Assembly (NCBI RefSeq): GCF_016615815.1 | Contig: NZ_CP067112.1 | Location: 868,001-932,000, forward strand | DNA: 64,000 bases | Reading direction: 5' to 3' | Source of the DNA: Luteimonas sp. MC1572 | GTDB lineage: Bacteria > Pseudomonadota > Gammaproteobacteria > Xanthomonadales > Xanthomonadaceae | In this document: positions 17,589-27,034 of the stretch, piece after piece | Layout: each line of letters begins with the position of its first letter | How positions within the stretch are numbered: position 1 is the stretch's first letter | Program-made: the position numbers and the translations under genes | The notes under the pieces: model-generated | The model's database searches: none | What the model saw: the letters and a program-made list of their open reading frames with translations, nothing else | Told to the model about the DNA's origin: nothing

Positions 17589-18923
17589 ATGCCTGCAATC
17601 GAACCGAAGACGTACAAGGTGACGCAGTACGCGCTGGCTGATCCCGCGGGACCGCCCCGGAACATCGGAGTGAAGGATCTGGAGAGTCTTGTCACGCACC
17701 ACCCGCGTGCCAACAGGCGAGGCCAATTCCTGGATGGCGTTCCGAAGGACGTGGAGCACGCCGACAAGCGCTCGTACGCCGTCATCGGGGCTGAGCTGCA
17801 GGAAGTGCAATCCTTGCGGACGGACAAGCAATACCGTTCCGTGGCTCCCGACCAGGTCCTCCTGATCAAGGACTTCATCCTCGACGATCCCACGGTGGAC
17901 GACAGCCGCCGCGTGGACGTGCCTGCGCCGGCGGCCGGCATCGTCGGCCGCGTCGATGCGCGCAACGGCGTGGTCGACATCCTCGATCCGGCTGACCGGG
18001 CGTTGATTGTCCGCATCCGCCATCTCGGCCCGATCGCGGTCGAGGTGGGCGAGCACATCGCCTACGGCCAAGCGCTGGGCACGCAGAACAACATCGGCTT
18101 GCCGCGTTCGGCGGGCAAGCATGTCCACATCGAGATGGACACGCGCCATTACCAGCAGTTCGACCACTACGTCCGCGACCTCGTGGAGGGCCGCCTGCCC
18201 GTGGCGGCAGCGCACCGTGCCGGCATCGAGCCGCGCCCGGTTCTGGACGATGGTGTCATGCGTGTCGGCGAGTCCGGCGAGCGGGTCTCGATGGTGCAGC
18301 GCGCCCTGGTGGCGGGCGGTTACCGCGCGGTTGGCGACGCCCCGATTGCGGTCGATGGCGTCTATCGCCTGTCGATGCAGGGCGCCGTGCTCGCGTTCCA
18401 GCAGGCCAACAGCCTGGCACCGACCGGCGACATCGACCCGCCGACCTGGCGCGCTGCCCTCGACATCGCACTGGGCAGGCCGGCGCTGCCGCCGCCTGTC
18501 CTTGATTCCATGTCTCCACCCGGGTTGCCGCGCGGCCAATTCCGTCTGCTGGATCAGATCCGCGACCATCTCCGGAACAACGGGGCCAGGCTCGGTGACA
18601 TGCCCGATGCCGACGGCGAGCGCCTGGCACTCGCACTGGCCGGCCGCGCGGCGCAGCAGGGCCTCTCATCGGCCGACCATGTCCTGTTCGCACAGTCCGC
18701 CGCCGGTGCGTCGCGCGGGGCGCGCATGGTCGTGGTGCAGGGCCGGTTGGACGATCCAGCTCAGCACCGGATTTCGTTGTCCGTCGCGGACGCCTTGGCC
18801 ACGTCGCCGGCCGAGTCGCTGCGTCGACTGCAGGGACTGGAGGCGCCGGGCCTGGCTGCAATGTCCAGGGCACCCGCGCATCAAGTCACCGCGGATGCGC
18901 ACCCTGTCGTCCTCGGCATCTGA
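17589..18923 (+). CDS. Putative X-T4SS effector: M23-like, peptidoglycan-binding and XVIPCD regions
   Basis: A 444-residue protein with no signal peptide. Residues about 108-185 resemble an M23/LytM peptidase: VPAPAAGIVG, VRIRHLG (His145) and KHVHIEMD (His178, His180); the usual upstream HxxxD motif is not seen. Residues 222-291 form a peptidoglycan-binding domain (VGESGERVSMVQRALVAGGY, then DGVYRLSMQGAVLAFQQAN). Residues 310-418 match the XVIPCD secretion region of Xanthomonadales T4SS effectors: GLPRGQ, LALALAGRAAQQGLSSADHV, MVVVQGRLDDPAQHR and ESLRRLQGLE. These are injected into rival bacteria through VirD4. AAGGAT lies just ahead of the ATG. No T4SS genes are in the window, which fits orphan cargo loci. 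Domain calls are by eye. Confidence 0.82.
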   Translation: MPAIEPKTYKVTQYALADPAGPPRNIGVKDLESLVTHHPRANRRGQFLDGVPKDVEHADKRSYAVIGAELQEVQSLRTDKQYRSVAPDQVLLIKDFILDDPTVDDSRRVDVPAPAAGIVGRVDARNGVVDILDPADRALIVRIRHLGPIAVEVGEHIAYGQALGTQNNIGLPRSAGKHVHIEMDTRHYQQFDHYVRDLVEGRLPVAAAHRAGIEPRPVLDDGVMRVGESGERVSMVQRALVAGGYRAVGDAPIAVDGVYRLSMQGAVLAFQQANSLAPTGDIDPPTWRAALDIALGRPALPPPVLDSMSPPGLPRGQFRLLDQIRDHLRNNGARLGDMPDADGERLALALAGRAAQQGLSSADHVLFAQSAAGASRGARMVVVQGRLDDPAQHRISLSVADALATSPAESLRRLQGLEAPGLAAMSRAPAHQVTADAHPVVLGI

Positions 18924-18957
18924 GCCGGAGGCGCCGGAAGCTGCGATGCCTTGGTCG

Positions 18958-20652
18958 TTATCGCGGAACGGACCCGCGACGCCCCGCTTCCAGTGACGGC
19001 AGCTCCACGGGTACGCCCGCCGGGTCGCAGTTGCCGATGGCGCACAGGCGCTCGCGAAGCGCCGGCGTGGCCTGCACGATCACGTGATAGATGACGTTCT
19101 GCTCCAGCGTGCCGCGGAACGCGGCGCTGCCCGGGCCGCGCGCCCAGATGCCGACGTCCTCGCCGCCGTGGGTCTCGGACTCCAGCGGCACCAACGCTTC
19201 CTGCATGTAGTCCGGATGGGTGGTGTCGACGCTGGAGAGGTCGGGGCGGCCGGCCGCGGCCACGACACCCTTCGCAGCATGGTAGTGGCGCTTCGGACCC
19301 TCGGGCTGGGTGGCGCTGGCGCCGGGATAGCCGGGGCCGTTGGCATAGCTCAGCGTGGTGTAGGGCAGGCCGAGGGCATCCAGCGCGGGGCCGTCGCCTT
19401 TCTCGTGCACCTTGCCGAGGATCGGGTTGCCGCGCCGCGGATAGCCGGCGAAATTCAGCACATGCGAATGGTCGGCGGTGACCACGATGAGCGTGTCGTC
19501 GGCCGAGGTCATGTCGACCGCGGCCTGTACCGCGCGCGACATCGCCACCGTTTCGTCGAGCGCGCGGTAGGCGTTGCCTTCGTGGTTGGCGTGGTCGATG
19601 CGGCCGCTCTCCACCAGCAGCACGTAGCCCGCGTCGTTGCGCGCCAGCGATTCGATCGCGAAGCGGGTCATGGCCTCGAGGTCCGGTTCGCCTTCGGGGC
19701 CGCGGTCGCGATCGTGCTCGTACTGCATGTGGCTCGATTCGAACAGTCCGAGCACCGGCGAGGCGCCGCGCGCCGCCTCGAACTGCCGGGTGTCGTGCAC
19801 GAATGCGCCCTCGGGATGCAGGGCCTGCCATTCCGCCACCAGGTTGCGGCCGTCCCTGCGCTTGCCGCGCACGCCGGGCAGCACTTCTTCAGCGGGAAGG
19901 AACGCACGGGCGCCGCCGGCAAGCACCACTTGCGGGGCGCCGCGGTCGCGTACGAAGTCGATGAACTGGCTGGCGATGTCCGTGCAGCCGGCCGCGCGCG
20001 CCGCGTCCGGCAGCGTGGCGTCGCTCTCCCAGTTGCGGTTGGGCACGTGGGCGTAGGTCGCGGCGGGCGTGGCGTGGGTCAGGCGCGCGGTGGTGACGAT
20101 GCCGGTGCCCATGCCGGCATCGGCGGCCAGCGCGAGCCAGCCCTGCAGGCGGTTGCCGCGCGATTGCGCGCAGTCGTTGTGGCCACCGGCGCTGACGCCG
20201 ATGGCGCCGATATGGGTTTTCACGCCGGTGGCGACTGCGGTCATGGTGCCGGCCGAGTCCGGGGTCTGGGCATCGGTGTTGTAGGTCTTGCTGAACGCCG
20301 TGGCCGGGAAGTGCTCCCACGCCAGCAGGTGCTCCTCGCCGGGATTGCCTGCCTGCTGGCCGGCGAAGATCCGCGCCGCGGCCACCGTGGTCAGGCTCAT
20401 GCCGTCGCCGAGGAACACGATCACGTTCTTCGCGCGCCCGCCCATGGCGCCGTTGCCGGCGGCGCGCGCGGCGCCGCTGCGGTACCACCAGGCCGGAGTT
20501 TCGCCCGCGGGACGGGCGATGGCCGGCACGTCGACCACCACCGCCGCAGACGCGGCATCGATGCGTGGCGCGGGCGCGGACGCGCAGGCGACCAGGGTGG
20601 CGCAGGCGATGGCAAGGGGGACGGCGAGGGTGGCGCGGGACGGACCGGTCAT
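18958..20652 (-). CDS. Alkaline phosphatase (PhoA-type) lipoprotein
   Basis: A 564-residue protein with a lipobox at ATLVAC (Cys23). The alkaline phosphatase core is clear: VFLGDGMS (metal-binding Asp83), TPDSAGTMTA with nucleophile Ser133, ESGRIDHANH and VTADHSH for further zinc ligands, and ETHGGEDV late in the chain. It releases phosphate from monoesters in the periplasm or at the outer membrane. The length is longer than E. coli PhoA, as in many related genomes. It converges on the effector gene with 34 bases between. No Pho box was recognised upstream of 20652. Confidence 0.92.
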   Translation of the reverse strand: MTGPSRATLAVPLAIACATLVACASAPAPRIDAASAAVVVDVPAIARPAGETPAWWYRSGAARAAGNGAMGGRAKNVIVFLGDGMSLTTVAAARIFAGQQAGNPGEEHLLAWEHFPATAFSKTYNTDAQTPDSAGTMTAVATGVKTHIGAIGVSAGGHNDCAQSRGNRLQGWLALAADAGMGTGIVTTARLTHATPAATYAHVPNRNWESDATLPDAARAAGCTDIASQFIDFVRDRGAPQVVLAGGARAFLPAEEVLPGVRGKRRDGRNLVAEWQALHPEGAFVHDTRQFEAARGASPVLGLFESSHMQYEHDRDRGPEGEPDLEAMTRFAIESLARNDAGYVLLVESGRIDHANHEGNAYRALDETVAMSRAVQAAVDMTSADDTLIVVTADHSHVLNFAGYPRRGNPILGKVHEKGDGPALDALGLPYTTLSYANGPGYPGASATQPEGPKRHYHAAKGVVAAAGRPDLSSVDTTHPDYMQEALVPLESETHGGEDVGIWARGPGSAAFRGTLEQNVIYHVIVQATPALRERLCAIGNCDPAGVPVELPSLEAGRRGSVPR

Positions 20653-20791
20653 GTGCTGCTTCGTGTCAGGTGAATGCGCAATTATGCCGTTCGTCGGTAT
20701 CCCGCCCATGACACGCCGGCGTTCCGCCATGGGCATCGCCGCGCGTTGGCTGCTCGGCTAAGGTGGCTCATTCCCTCCCGCGTGCTCACCA

Positions 20792-22090
20792 ATGACGTTC
20801 GTCAAAGCCTGGTTCCGCATTCCGTTCTGGCAGCGTGTCGCGGCCGGTTTCGTGCTGGGCGCGCTTGCCGGCTGGCTGGTGGGGCCCGCGGCGGCGATCT
20901 GGTTCAAGCCGCTGGGCGACGTGTACGTCAACCTGATCCGCATGATCGCCACACCGCTGGTGTTCTTCGCCGTGACCAGCGCGATCGGCAGCCTGCACGG
21001 GCAGAAATCGATGGTGTCGCTGGGCGGGCGCACCTTCGCCTGGTTCGCGGCGACGGCTGCGCTGGCGGTATGCGTGGGCCTGGCGGTCGGCCTGGTGTTC
21101 AAGCCGGGCGAGGGCGTGGCCGCGCTGGCCATGGCGCCGGACTACGTGGTGCGCGATGTGCCCGGCCCGGTGCAGGTGCTGGTGGATGTGGTGCCGTCCA
21201 ATCCGTTCCGCGCGCTGGCCGAAGGCAAGATCCTGCAGGTGATCTTCTTCGCCGCGCTGCTCGGTTTCGCGCTGGTCAAGCTGGGCGACAAGGCGACGCG
21301 GCTGCGCGCGCTGATGGCCGAAGGCAGCGAGGCGATGATCCAGGTCACGCGCTTCGTGCTGGAGTTCACGCCACTCGGCACCTTCGGCCTGATCGCGGCG
21401 CTGGTGGGGGCGTATGGCTTCGAGAAGCTGCTGCCGCTGCTCGGCTTCATCGGCGCGCTGTACCTGGCGTGCGGGCTGCACATCGTGTTCGTGTACGGCG
21501 GGCTGCTGCTTGCGCACGGGCTCAACCCGCTGAAGTTCTTCCGCGGCGCGGCGCCGGCGATGCAGGTGGCGTTCGCGGCGTCGTCGAGCTTCGCGGCGCT
21601 GCCCGCAAGCCTGCGCAGCGCCACCCACAACCTCGGCGTCGACAAGGACTACGCGGCATTCGCCGTGCCGCTCGGCGCCAGCGTCAAGATGGACGGCTGC
21701 GGCGCGATCTATCCGGCGCTGACCGCGGTGTTCGTGGCGCAGTACTTCGGCATCGACCTGAGCGTGTCGCAGTACTTCATCATCCTGCTGGCCTCGGTGC
21801 TCGGCAGCTTCGGCACCGCGGGCGTGCCCGGCACCGCGATCGTGATGGTCACCCTGGTGCTGAGCGCGGCCGGCCTGCCGCTGGAAGGCATCGGCTACCT
21901 GGTCGCCATCGACCGCATCCTCGACATGATGCGCACCATGACCAACGTCACCGGCCAGGTGCTGGTGCCGGTGCTGGTGGCCAAGGAGACCGGGATCCTC
22001 GACCAGGCGGTGTACGACGCCGCGTCGAGCAACGTCGGCATCGAGGATGGGGACACGGCGACGGTGGCGGAGCGCAGCGGCCGGGCGTAG
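20792..22090 (+). CDS. Dicarboxylate/amino-acid:cation symporter (DAACS)
   Basis: A 432-residue polytopic protein of the GltP/DctA family. The serine-rich signature AASSSFAALPAS, the KMDGCGAIYPAL segment, SFGTAGVPGTAIVM and the late DRILDMMRTMTNVTGQ stretch holding the substrate-binding Asp and Asn are all present. It takes up C4-dicarboxylates or acidic amino acids with Na+ or H+. A TAAGGT box at 20759-20764 could be its -10. The short acidic C-terminal tail is not conserved. Confidence 0.92.
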   Translation: MTFVKAWFRIPFWQRVAAGFVLGALAGWLVGPAAAIWFKPLGDVYVNLIRMIATPLVFFAVTSAIGSLHGQKSMVSLGGRTFAWFAATAALAVCVGLAVGLVFKPGEGVAALAMAPDYVVRDVPGPVQVLVDVVPSNPFRALAEGKILQVIFFAALLGFALVKLGDKATRLRALMAEGSEAMIQVTRFVLEFTPLGTFGLIAALVGAYGFEKLLPLLGFIGALYLACGLHIVFVYGGLLLAHGLNPLKFFRGAAPAMQVAFAASSSFAALPASLRSATHNLGVDKDYAAFAVPLGASVKMDGCGAIYPALTAVFVAQYFGIDLSVSQYFIILLASVLGSFGTAGVPGTAIVMVTLVLSAAGLPLEGIGYLVAIDRILDMMRTMTNVTGQVLVPVLVAKETGILDQAVYDAASSNVGIEDGDTATVAERSGRA

Positions 22091-22111
22091 CCCGGTCATG
22101 CGGCCACCCTG

Positions 22112-23131
<1,020 letters not shown>

Positions 23132-23133
23132 CT

Positions 23134-24522
23134 ATGAAGCTGCACAGACATTTGGCATGGCTGACGACGCTGCTGTTCGTGGCGCCGGCCTTCGCCGCCG
23201 ACACCGACCGCTGGGAGATTCCGGTGGCCGTGAAGAAGCTCGACAACGGCCTGACGGTTGTCGTCTCCGAAGACCGCAGCGCGCCGGTGGTGGGCGTGAG
23301 CGTGGTGTATGGCATCGGCATGCGCCTCGAGCCGCGCAACCGCACCGGCTTCGCGCACCTGTTCGAGCACCTGATGTTCGAGGGCTCGGTCAATGCACCC
23401 GAAGGCGTGTTCGACCGCGTGATCACCGGCGGCGGCGGCCGCAACAACGGCTCCACCCGCGCCGACTTCACCAACTACATCGAGATCGCGCCGTCGTCCG
23501 CTATCGAGCCGATCCTGTGGCTCGAGGCGGACCGCATGCGCCTGCTGGACTTCAGCGAGAGCACGCTTGCGAACCAGCAGGACGTGGTGAAGGAAGAGAT
23601 CCGCAACAACGTGCAGAACCAGCCGTATGGCGGCTTCATGTGGATCGACATCGGCCAGCATGCGTTCCAGAAGTGGGAAAACAACCACGACGGCTACGGC
23701 AGCTTCGAGGACCTGGAAAACGCCGACCTCGACGACGTGAAGGCCTTCCATCGCGACTACTACGGCCCCAACAACGCGATCCTGTCGCTGGCCGGCGACA
23801 TCTCGCCGGCCGAGGGCTTCGCGCTGGCCGAGAAGTACTTCGGCGACATCGCGGCGCGCCCGACGCCGCCGGCGCCGGACTTCAGCGAAGGCCTGAACAC
23901 GCAGGAAAAGCGCCTGCAGCAGGGCGACAAGCTGGCGCAGGTGCCGGCGATCGCGGCGGCGTGGAAGATGCCCGACCGCGGCAGCGCGGACCAGGCGCCG
24001 ATGGCGGTGCTCGGCGCGCTGCTCGCCAATGGCGACGCCTCGCGCCTGTACCAGGGGCTGGTGAAGGGCCGCGAGCTGGCGCTCAACGTCGACTCGCTCT
24101 ACGGCCTGACCAGCGAGTGGGAGTACGACGGCCCGACGCTGTTCACCGTGTTCGCGCTGTACAAGCCGACCTCGTCGGCCGATGAAGTGCTGGCGGCGAT
24201 CGACGCGGAGATCGCCACGGTGGTCGCCGACGGCGTCGACGACGCGACGCTCGCGCGCGTCAAGACCGGCATGCTGGCTGACTGGTACGACGGCATGGAG
24301 TCGTTCCTGTCGCGCGCCGACAACCTGGCGAAGCTGCAGCTGATGTGGGGCGATGCCGCCGTCGCCAACCGCATCCCCGGCTGGATCGAGGCCGTGACCT
24401 CGGCCGACATCCAGCGCGCCGCGCGCACCTACCTGACGCAGGCCAACCGCACCGTCATCGACCGCAAGCCGGAAGCGATGCTGCAGGCGCCCACCGCTGC
24501 TCCTGCCGCTGGCCAGGACTGA
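23134..24522 (+). CDS. M16 family zinc peptidase, catalytic subunit
   Basis: A 462-residue exported protein (signal peptide ending APAFAA). The inverted zinc motif HLFEH is at residues 75-79, with the third ligand in the VVKEEIRN segment (Glu154 or Glu155). The second M16 domain follows after residue about 250. It is followed 10 bases later by a second M16 gene without the motif, as in two-subunit periplasmic M16 peptidases. These degrade peptides in the periplasm. GGGGAA precedes the ATG. Confidence 0.93.
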   Translation: MKLHRHLAWLTTLLFVAPAFAADTDRWEIPVAVKKLDNGLTVVVSEDRSAPVVGVSVVYGIGMRLEPRNRTGFAHLFEHLMFEGSVNAPEGVFDRVITGGGGRNNGSTRADFTNYIEIAPSSAIEPILWLEADRMRLLDFSESTLANQQDVVKEEIRNNVQNQPYGGFMWIDIGQHAFQKWENNHDGYGSFEDLENADLDDVKAFHRDYYGPNNAILSLAGDISPAEGFALAEKYFGDIAARPTPPAPDFSEGLNTQEKRLQQGDKLAQVPAIAAAWKMPDRGSADQAPMAVLGALLANGDASRLYQGLVKGRELALNVDSLYGLTSEWEYDGPTLFTVFALYKPTSSADEVLAAIDAEIATVVADGVDDATLARVKTGMLADWYDGMESFLSRADNLAKLQLMWGDAAVANRIPGWIEAVTSADIQRAARTYLTQANRTVIDRKPEAMLQAPTAAPAAGQD

Positions 24523-24532
24523 GGACACCACC

Positions 24533-25954
24533 ATGACCATCTTCTTCAAGCACACGCTCCTCGCGCTGGCGGTCTCCGCGCTCGCCGCCGGCGCCGCCGT
24601 CGCCGGCCCAGCCGCCGACCTGCCCAAGGACCTGCCGCCGTACGCGGCCGACAAGCCGCTGCCGATCCCCGAGATCGAGCGCAAGACGCTGGCCAACGGG
24701 CTGGAAGTCTGGGTGGTGCCGCGCGACGGCGTGCCGCGCGTCGATTTCGTGCTCGCGGTGCGCAACGCCGGCCTTGCCGCCGATGCCAGGGACATGCCGG
24801 GCTTCGCCACGCTCTTCACCGGCCTGCTCAGCGAGGGCACCGCCACGCGCAGCTCGCGCGAGATCGCCGAGTTCGCGCAGGGCCAGGGTGGCGCGATCGG
24901 CGCCGCCGCCAGCAACGATGGCGCGATGGTGTTCGCCAACGCGCTGGCCGCCAACGCGGAGCCGATGCTGTCGCTGCTCGCCGAGGTCGCGCGCACGCCG
25001 GCGTTCCCGGATGGCGAGGTCAAGCTGGCGCAGGCCAACGCGCTGCAGGCGCTGAAGGCCGCCGAGGCGCAGCCGGCGTTCAAGGCCAACCGCGCGCTGC
25101 TCGCCGCCACCTACGGTGACCATCCCTACGCACGTACGCAGCAGTCCGAGGCCTCGATCAACGCGGTGACGCCCGAGGGCCTGCGCAAGGAGCACGCACG
25201 CCGCTTCCACCCCGACCGCGCGCTGCTGGTGGTGACCGGACGCATCGCGCCGGAGGACGCGTTCCGCATGGCCGAGCAGGCGTTCGGCGACTGGAAGGCG
25301 GTCGGCGCCGACGTGCCCGACCTGCCGCCGGCGCGGCGCGACGCGGTGGCGCAGCGCGTGCTGGTCCAGCGCGACGGCAGCGTGCAGTCCACGCTGCGCC
25401 TGGGCAGCCCGGCGGTGTCGGCGACCGATCCCGACTACATCCCGCTGCAGCTGGCGGGCACCGTGCTCGGCGGCAGCTTCTCGAGCCGGGTGATGCAGAA
25501 CCTGCGCGAGGACAAGGGGTACACCTACGGCGCCCGGGCCGGACTGAACGCGTCCGCCAAGGGCGGCTACGTGCAGGGCGGCGCCGACGTGCGCAACGAG
25601 GTCACCGGCGCGGCGCTCAGCGAGTTCTTCAAGGAATACGCGCGCATCGGCAAGGAGCCGGTGCCGACGGTCGAGCTCGACGACACCAAGCGCTATGTGG
25701 CGGGCGGCTACCTGATCTCCAACCAGATGCAGGCGGCCGTCGCGCAGACGCTGGCCGGCAACTGGCTGCTCGGCCTGCCGCCGGAGTACCTCGGCGAGTA
25801 CGTGCCCAAGGTGCGTGCCGTGACCGCGGCCCAACTGCAGGCGATGGCGGCGAAGTACTTCACCCCGGAGCGCCAGTCGATCATCGTGGTCGGCGACGGT
25901 GGCGCTGTCTCGGAGCAGCTGGCGCCGTGGGGCGTGTTCAAGGCCGGGCAGTAG
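24533..25954 (+). CDS. M16 family peptidase-like, non-catalytic subunit
   Basis: A 473-residue exported protein (signal peptide ending AAVAGPAA). It keeps the M16 fold (VVTGRIAPEDAF, LREDKGYTYGARAG) but the zinc motif is lost: where the upstream paralogue has HLFEH, this one has TLFTG at residues 93-97. Such subunits usually pair with the catalytic partner to bind substrate. The two genes are 10 bases apart and plus-strand, so co-expression is near certain. Confidence 0.92.
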   Translation: MTIFFKHTLLALAVSALAAGAAVAGPAADLPKDLPPYAADKPLPIPEIERKTLANGLEVWVVPRDGVPRVDFVLAVRNAGLAADARDMPGFATLFTGLLSEGTATRSSREIAEFAQGQGGAIGAAASNDGAMVFANALAANAEPMLSLLAEVARTPAFPDGEVKLAQANALQALKAAEAQPAFKANRALLAATYGDHPYARTQQSEASINAVTPEGLRKEHARRFHPDRALLVVTGRIAPEDAFRMAEQAFGDWKAVGADVPDLPPARRDAVAQRVLVQRDGSVQSTLRLGSPAVSATDPDYIPLQLAGTVLGGSFSSRVMQNLREDKGYTYGARAGLNASAKGGYVQGGADVRNEVTGAALSEFFKEYARIGKEPVPTVELDDTKRYVAGGYLISNQMQAAVAQTLAGNWLLGLPPEYLGEYVPKVRAVTAAQLQAMAAKYFTPERQSIIVVGDGGAVSEQLAPWGVFKAGQ

Positions 25955-25983
25955 CGCGGCAGGGGCGGCCCGCGGGTTGTCCC

Positions 25984-26856
25984 CTACGCGGTCACCGGCA
26001 CCGCGCGCGGCCGCTTGAGCCAGATGGCGAAGGCCGCCGCGGTGAAGAACATCACCAGGCTGTACACCGCCGCAGGGATCGACATCGCCGGATTGCCGAG
26101 CACGTTGAGCGCGACGTAGATCGCCAGCGTGCCGTTGTGGATGCCGATTTCCATGGCGATCGCGATCGCCTGCGGGCGTGGCAGGCGCAACCCGAGCGGC
26201 GCGGCGTAGCCGATGCCCATGCTGGCAAGGTTGAACAGCAGGCAGGCCAGCCCGACCACCGCGAAATAGGCGACCAGCACCTCGCGTGACTGCACCACGG
26301 CCGCGACCACCAGCAGCGCCAGCACCAGTACCGACAGCATGCGCAGCGGCTTTTCCGACCACGCCGCGAAGCGCGGCGCGAAGCGGCGGATGACCATGCC
26401 CAGCGCCACCGGCAGCACGATGATCACCGCGACCTCCACGATCTTGCGCACCGGCGGCGGCACGTACTGCCCGGAACCCATGAAGTACTGCAGCGCCAGG
26501 TCGAGGATCAGCGGCAGGGTCAGCAGGCACAGCAGGCTGTTGATCGCGGTGAGGGTGATGTTGAGCGCAACGTCGCCGCGCGCCAGGTGGCTGTAGATGT
26601 TGGCGGTGGCGCCGCCGGGTGACGCCGCCAGCAGCATCAGGCCCACTGCGAGCTCCGCCGGCAGCCGGAACGCCAGGGCGAGACCGAATGCGACCCAGGG
26701 CAACACCAGCACCTGCAGCGTGAGCCCGGTGAGCACCGCTCGCGGGTAGCGAGCCACGCGCCGGAAATCGCCCGGGGTGAGCGCCAGGCCGAGCCCCAGC
26801 ATGATCACGCCCAGCGCCAGTGGCAGCAGCAGGCTGGTCAGCAGCGTCGATTCCAT
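25984..26856 (-). CDS. Bile acid:sodium symporter (BASS) family transporter
   Basis: A 290-residue polytopic protein with about nine helices. MLLAASPGGATANIYSHLA and MEIGIHNGTLAIYVAL are hallmark segments of the BASS family, where paired crossover helices bind sodium. In bacteria these proteins carry small organic acids or amino-acid-like anions; the substrate here is unknown. GGAGGG lies just before the ATG. It is divergent from the acyltransferase at 27035. Confidence 0.88.
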   Translation of the reverse strand: MESTLLTSLLLPLALGVIMLGLGLALTPGDFRRVARYPRAVLTGLTLQVLVLPWVAFGLALAFRLPAELAVGLMLLAASPGGATANIYSHLARGDVALNITLTAINSLLCLLTLPLILDLALQYFMGSGQYVPPPVRKIVEVAVIIVLPVALGMVIRRFAPRFAAWSEKPLRMLSVLVLALLVVAAVVQSREVLVAYFAVVGLACLLFNLASMGIGYAAPLGLRLPRPQAIAIAMEIGIHNGTLAIYVALNVLGNPAMSIPAAVYSLVMFFTAAAFAIWLKRPRAVPVTA

Positions 26857-27034
26857 GCATCCCTCCGGGTCGCGTCGCCCCGGACGGGGGACGCCGCAGG
26901 ATCGCCGCTCGGGCAGGCACGCGCAACGCCGGGCATCGTGGCAAGCAGCGCGGGCGCCGGCGTGGCCGACGCCGCCAGCCGCCGCCGTTGCTCCCGGAAG
27001 GGCCGGCCCGTTGCCGGCGCCTAGAGGGTCCGCC

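Noticed and set aside
26940..27022. Separated GCGCCGGC / GCCGGCGC complements in the gap before the acyltransferase
   Set aside because: Such short GC palindromes are expected by chance in DNA of this composition and the spacing is long.
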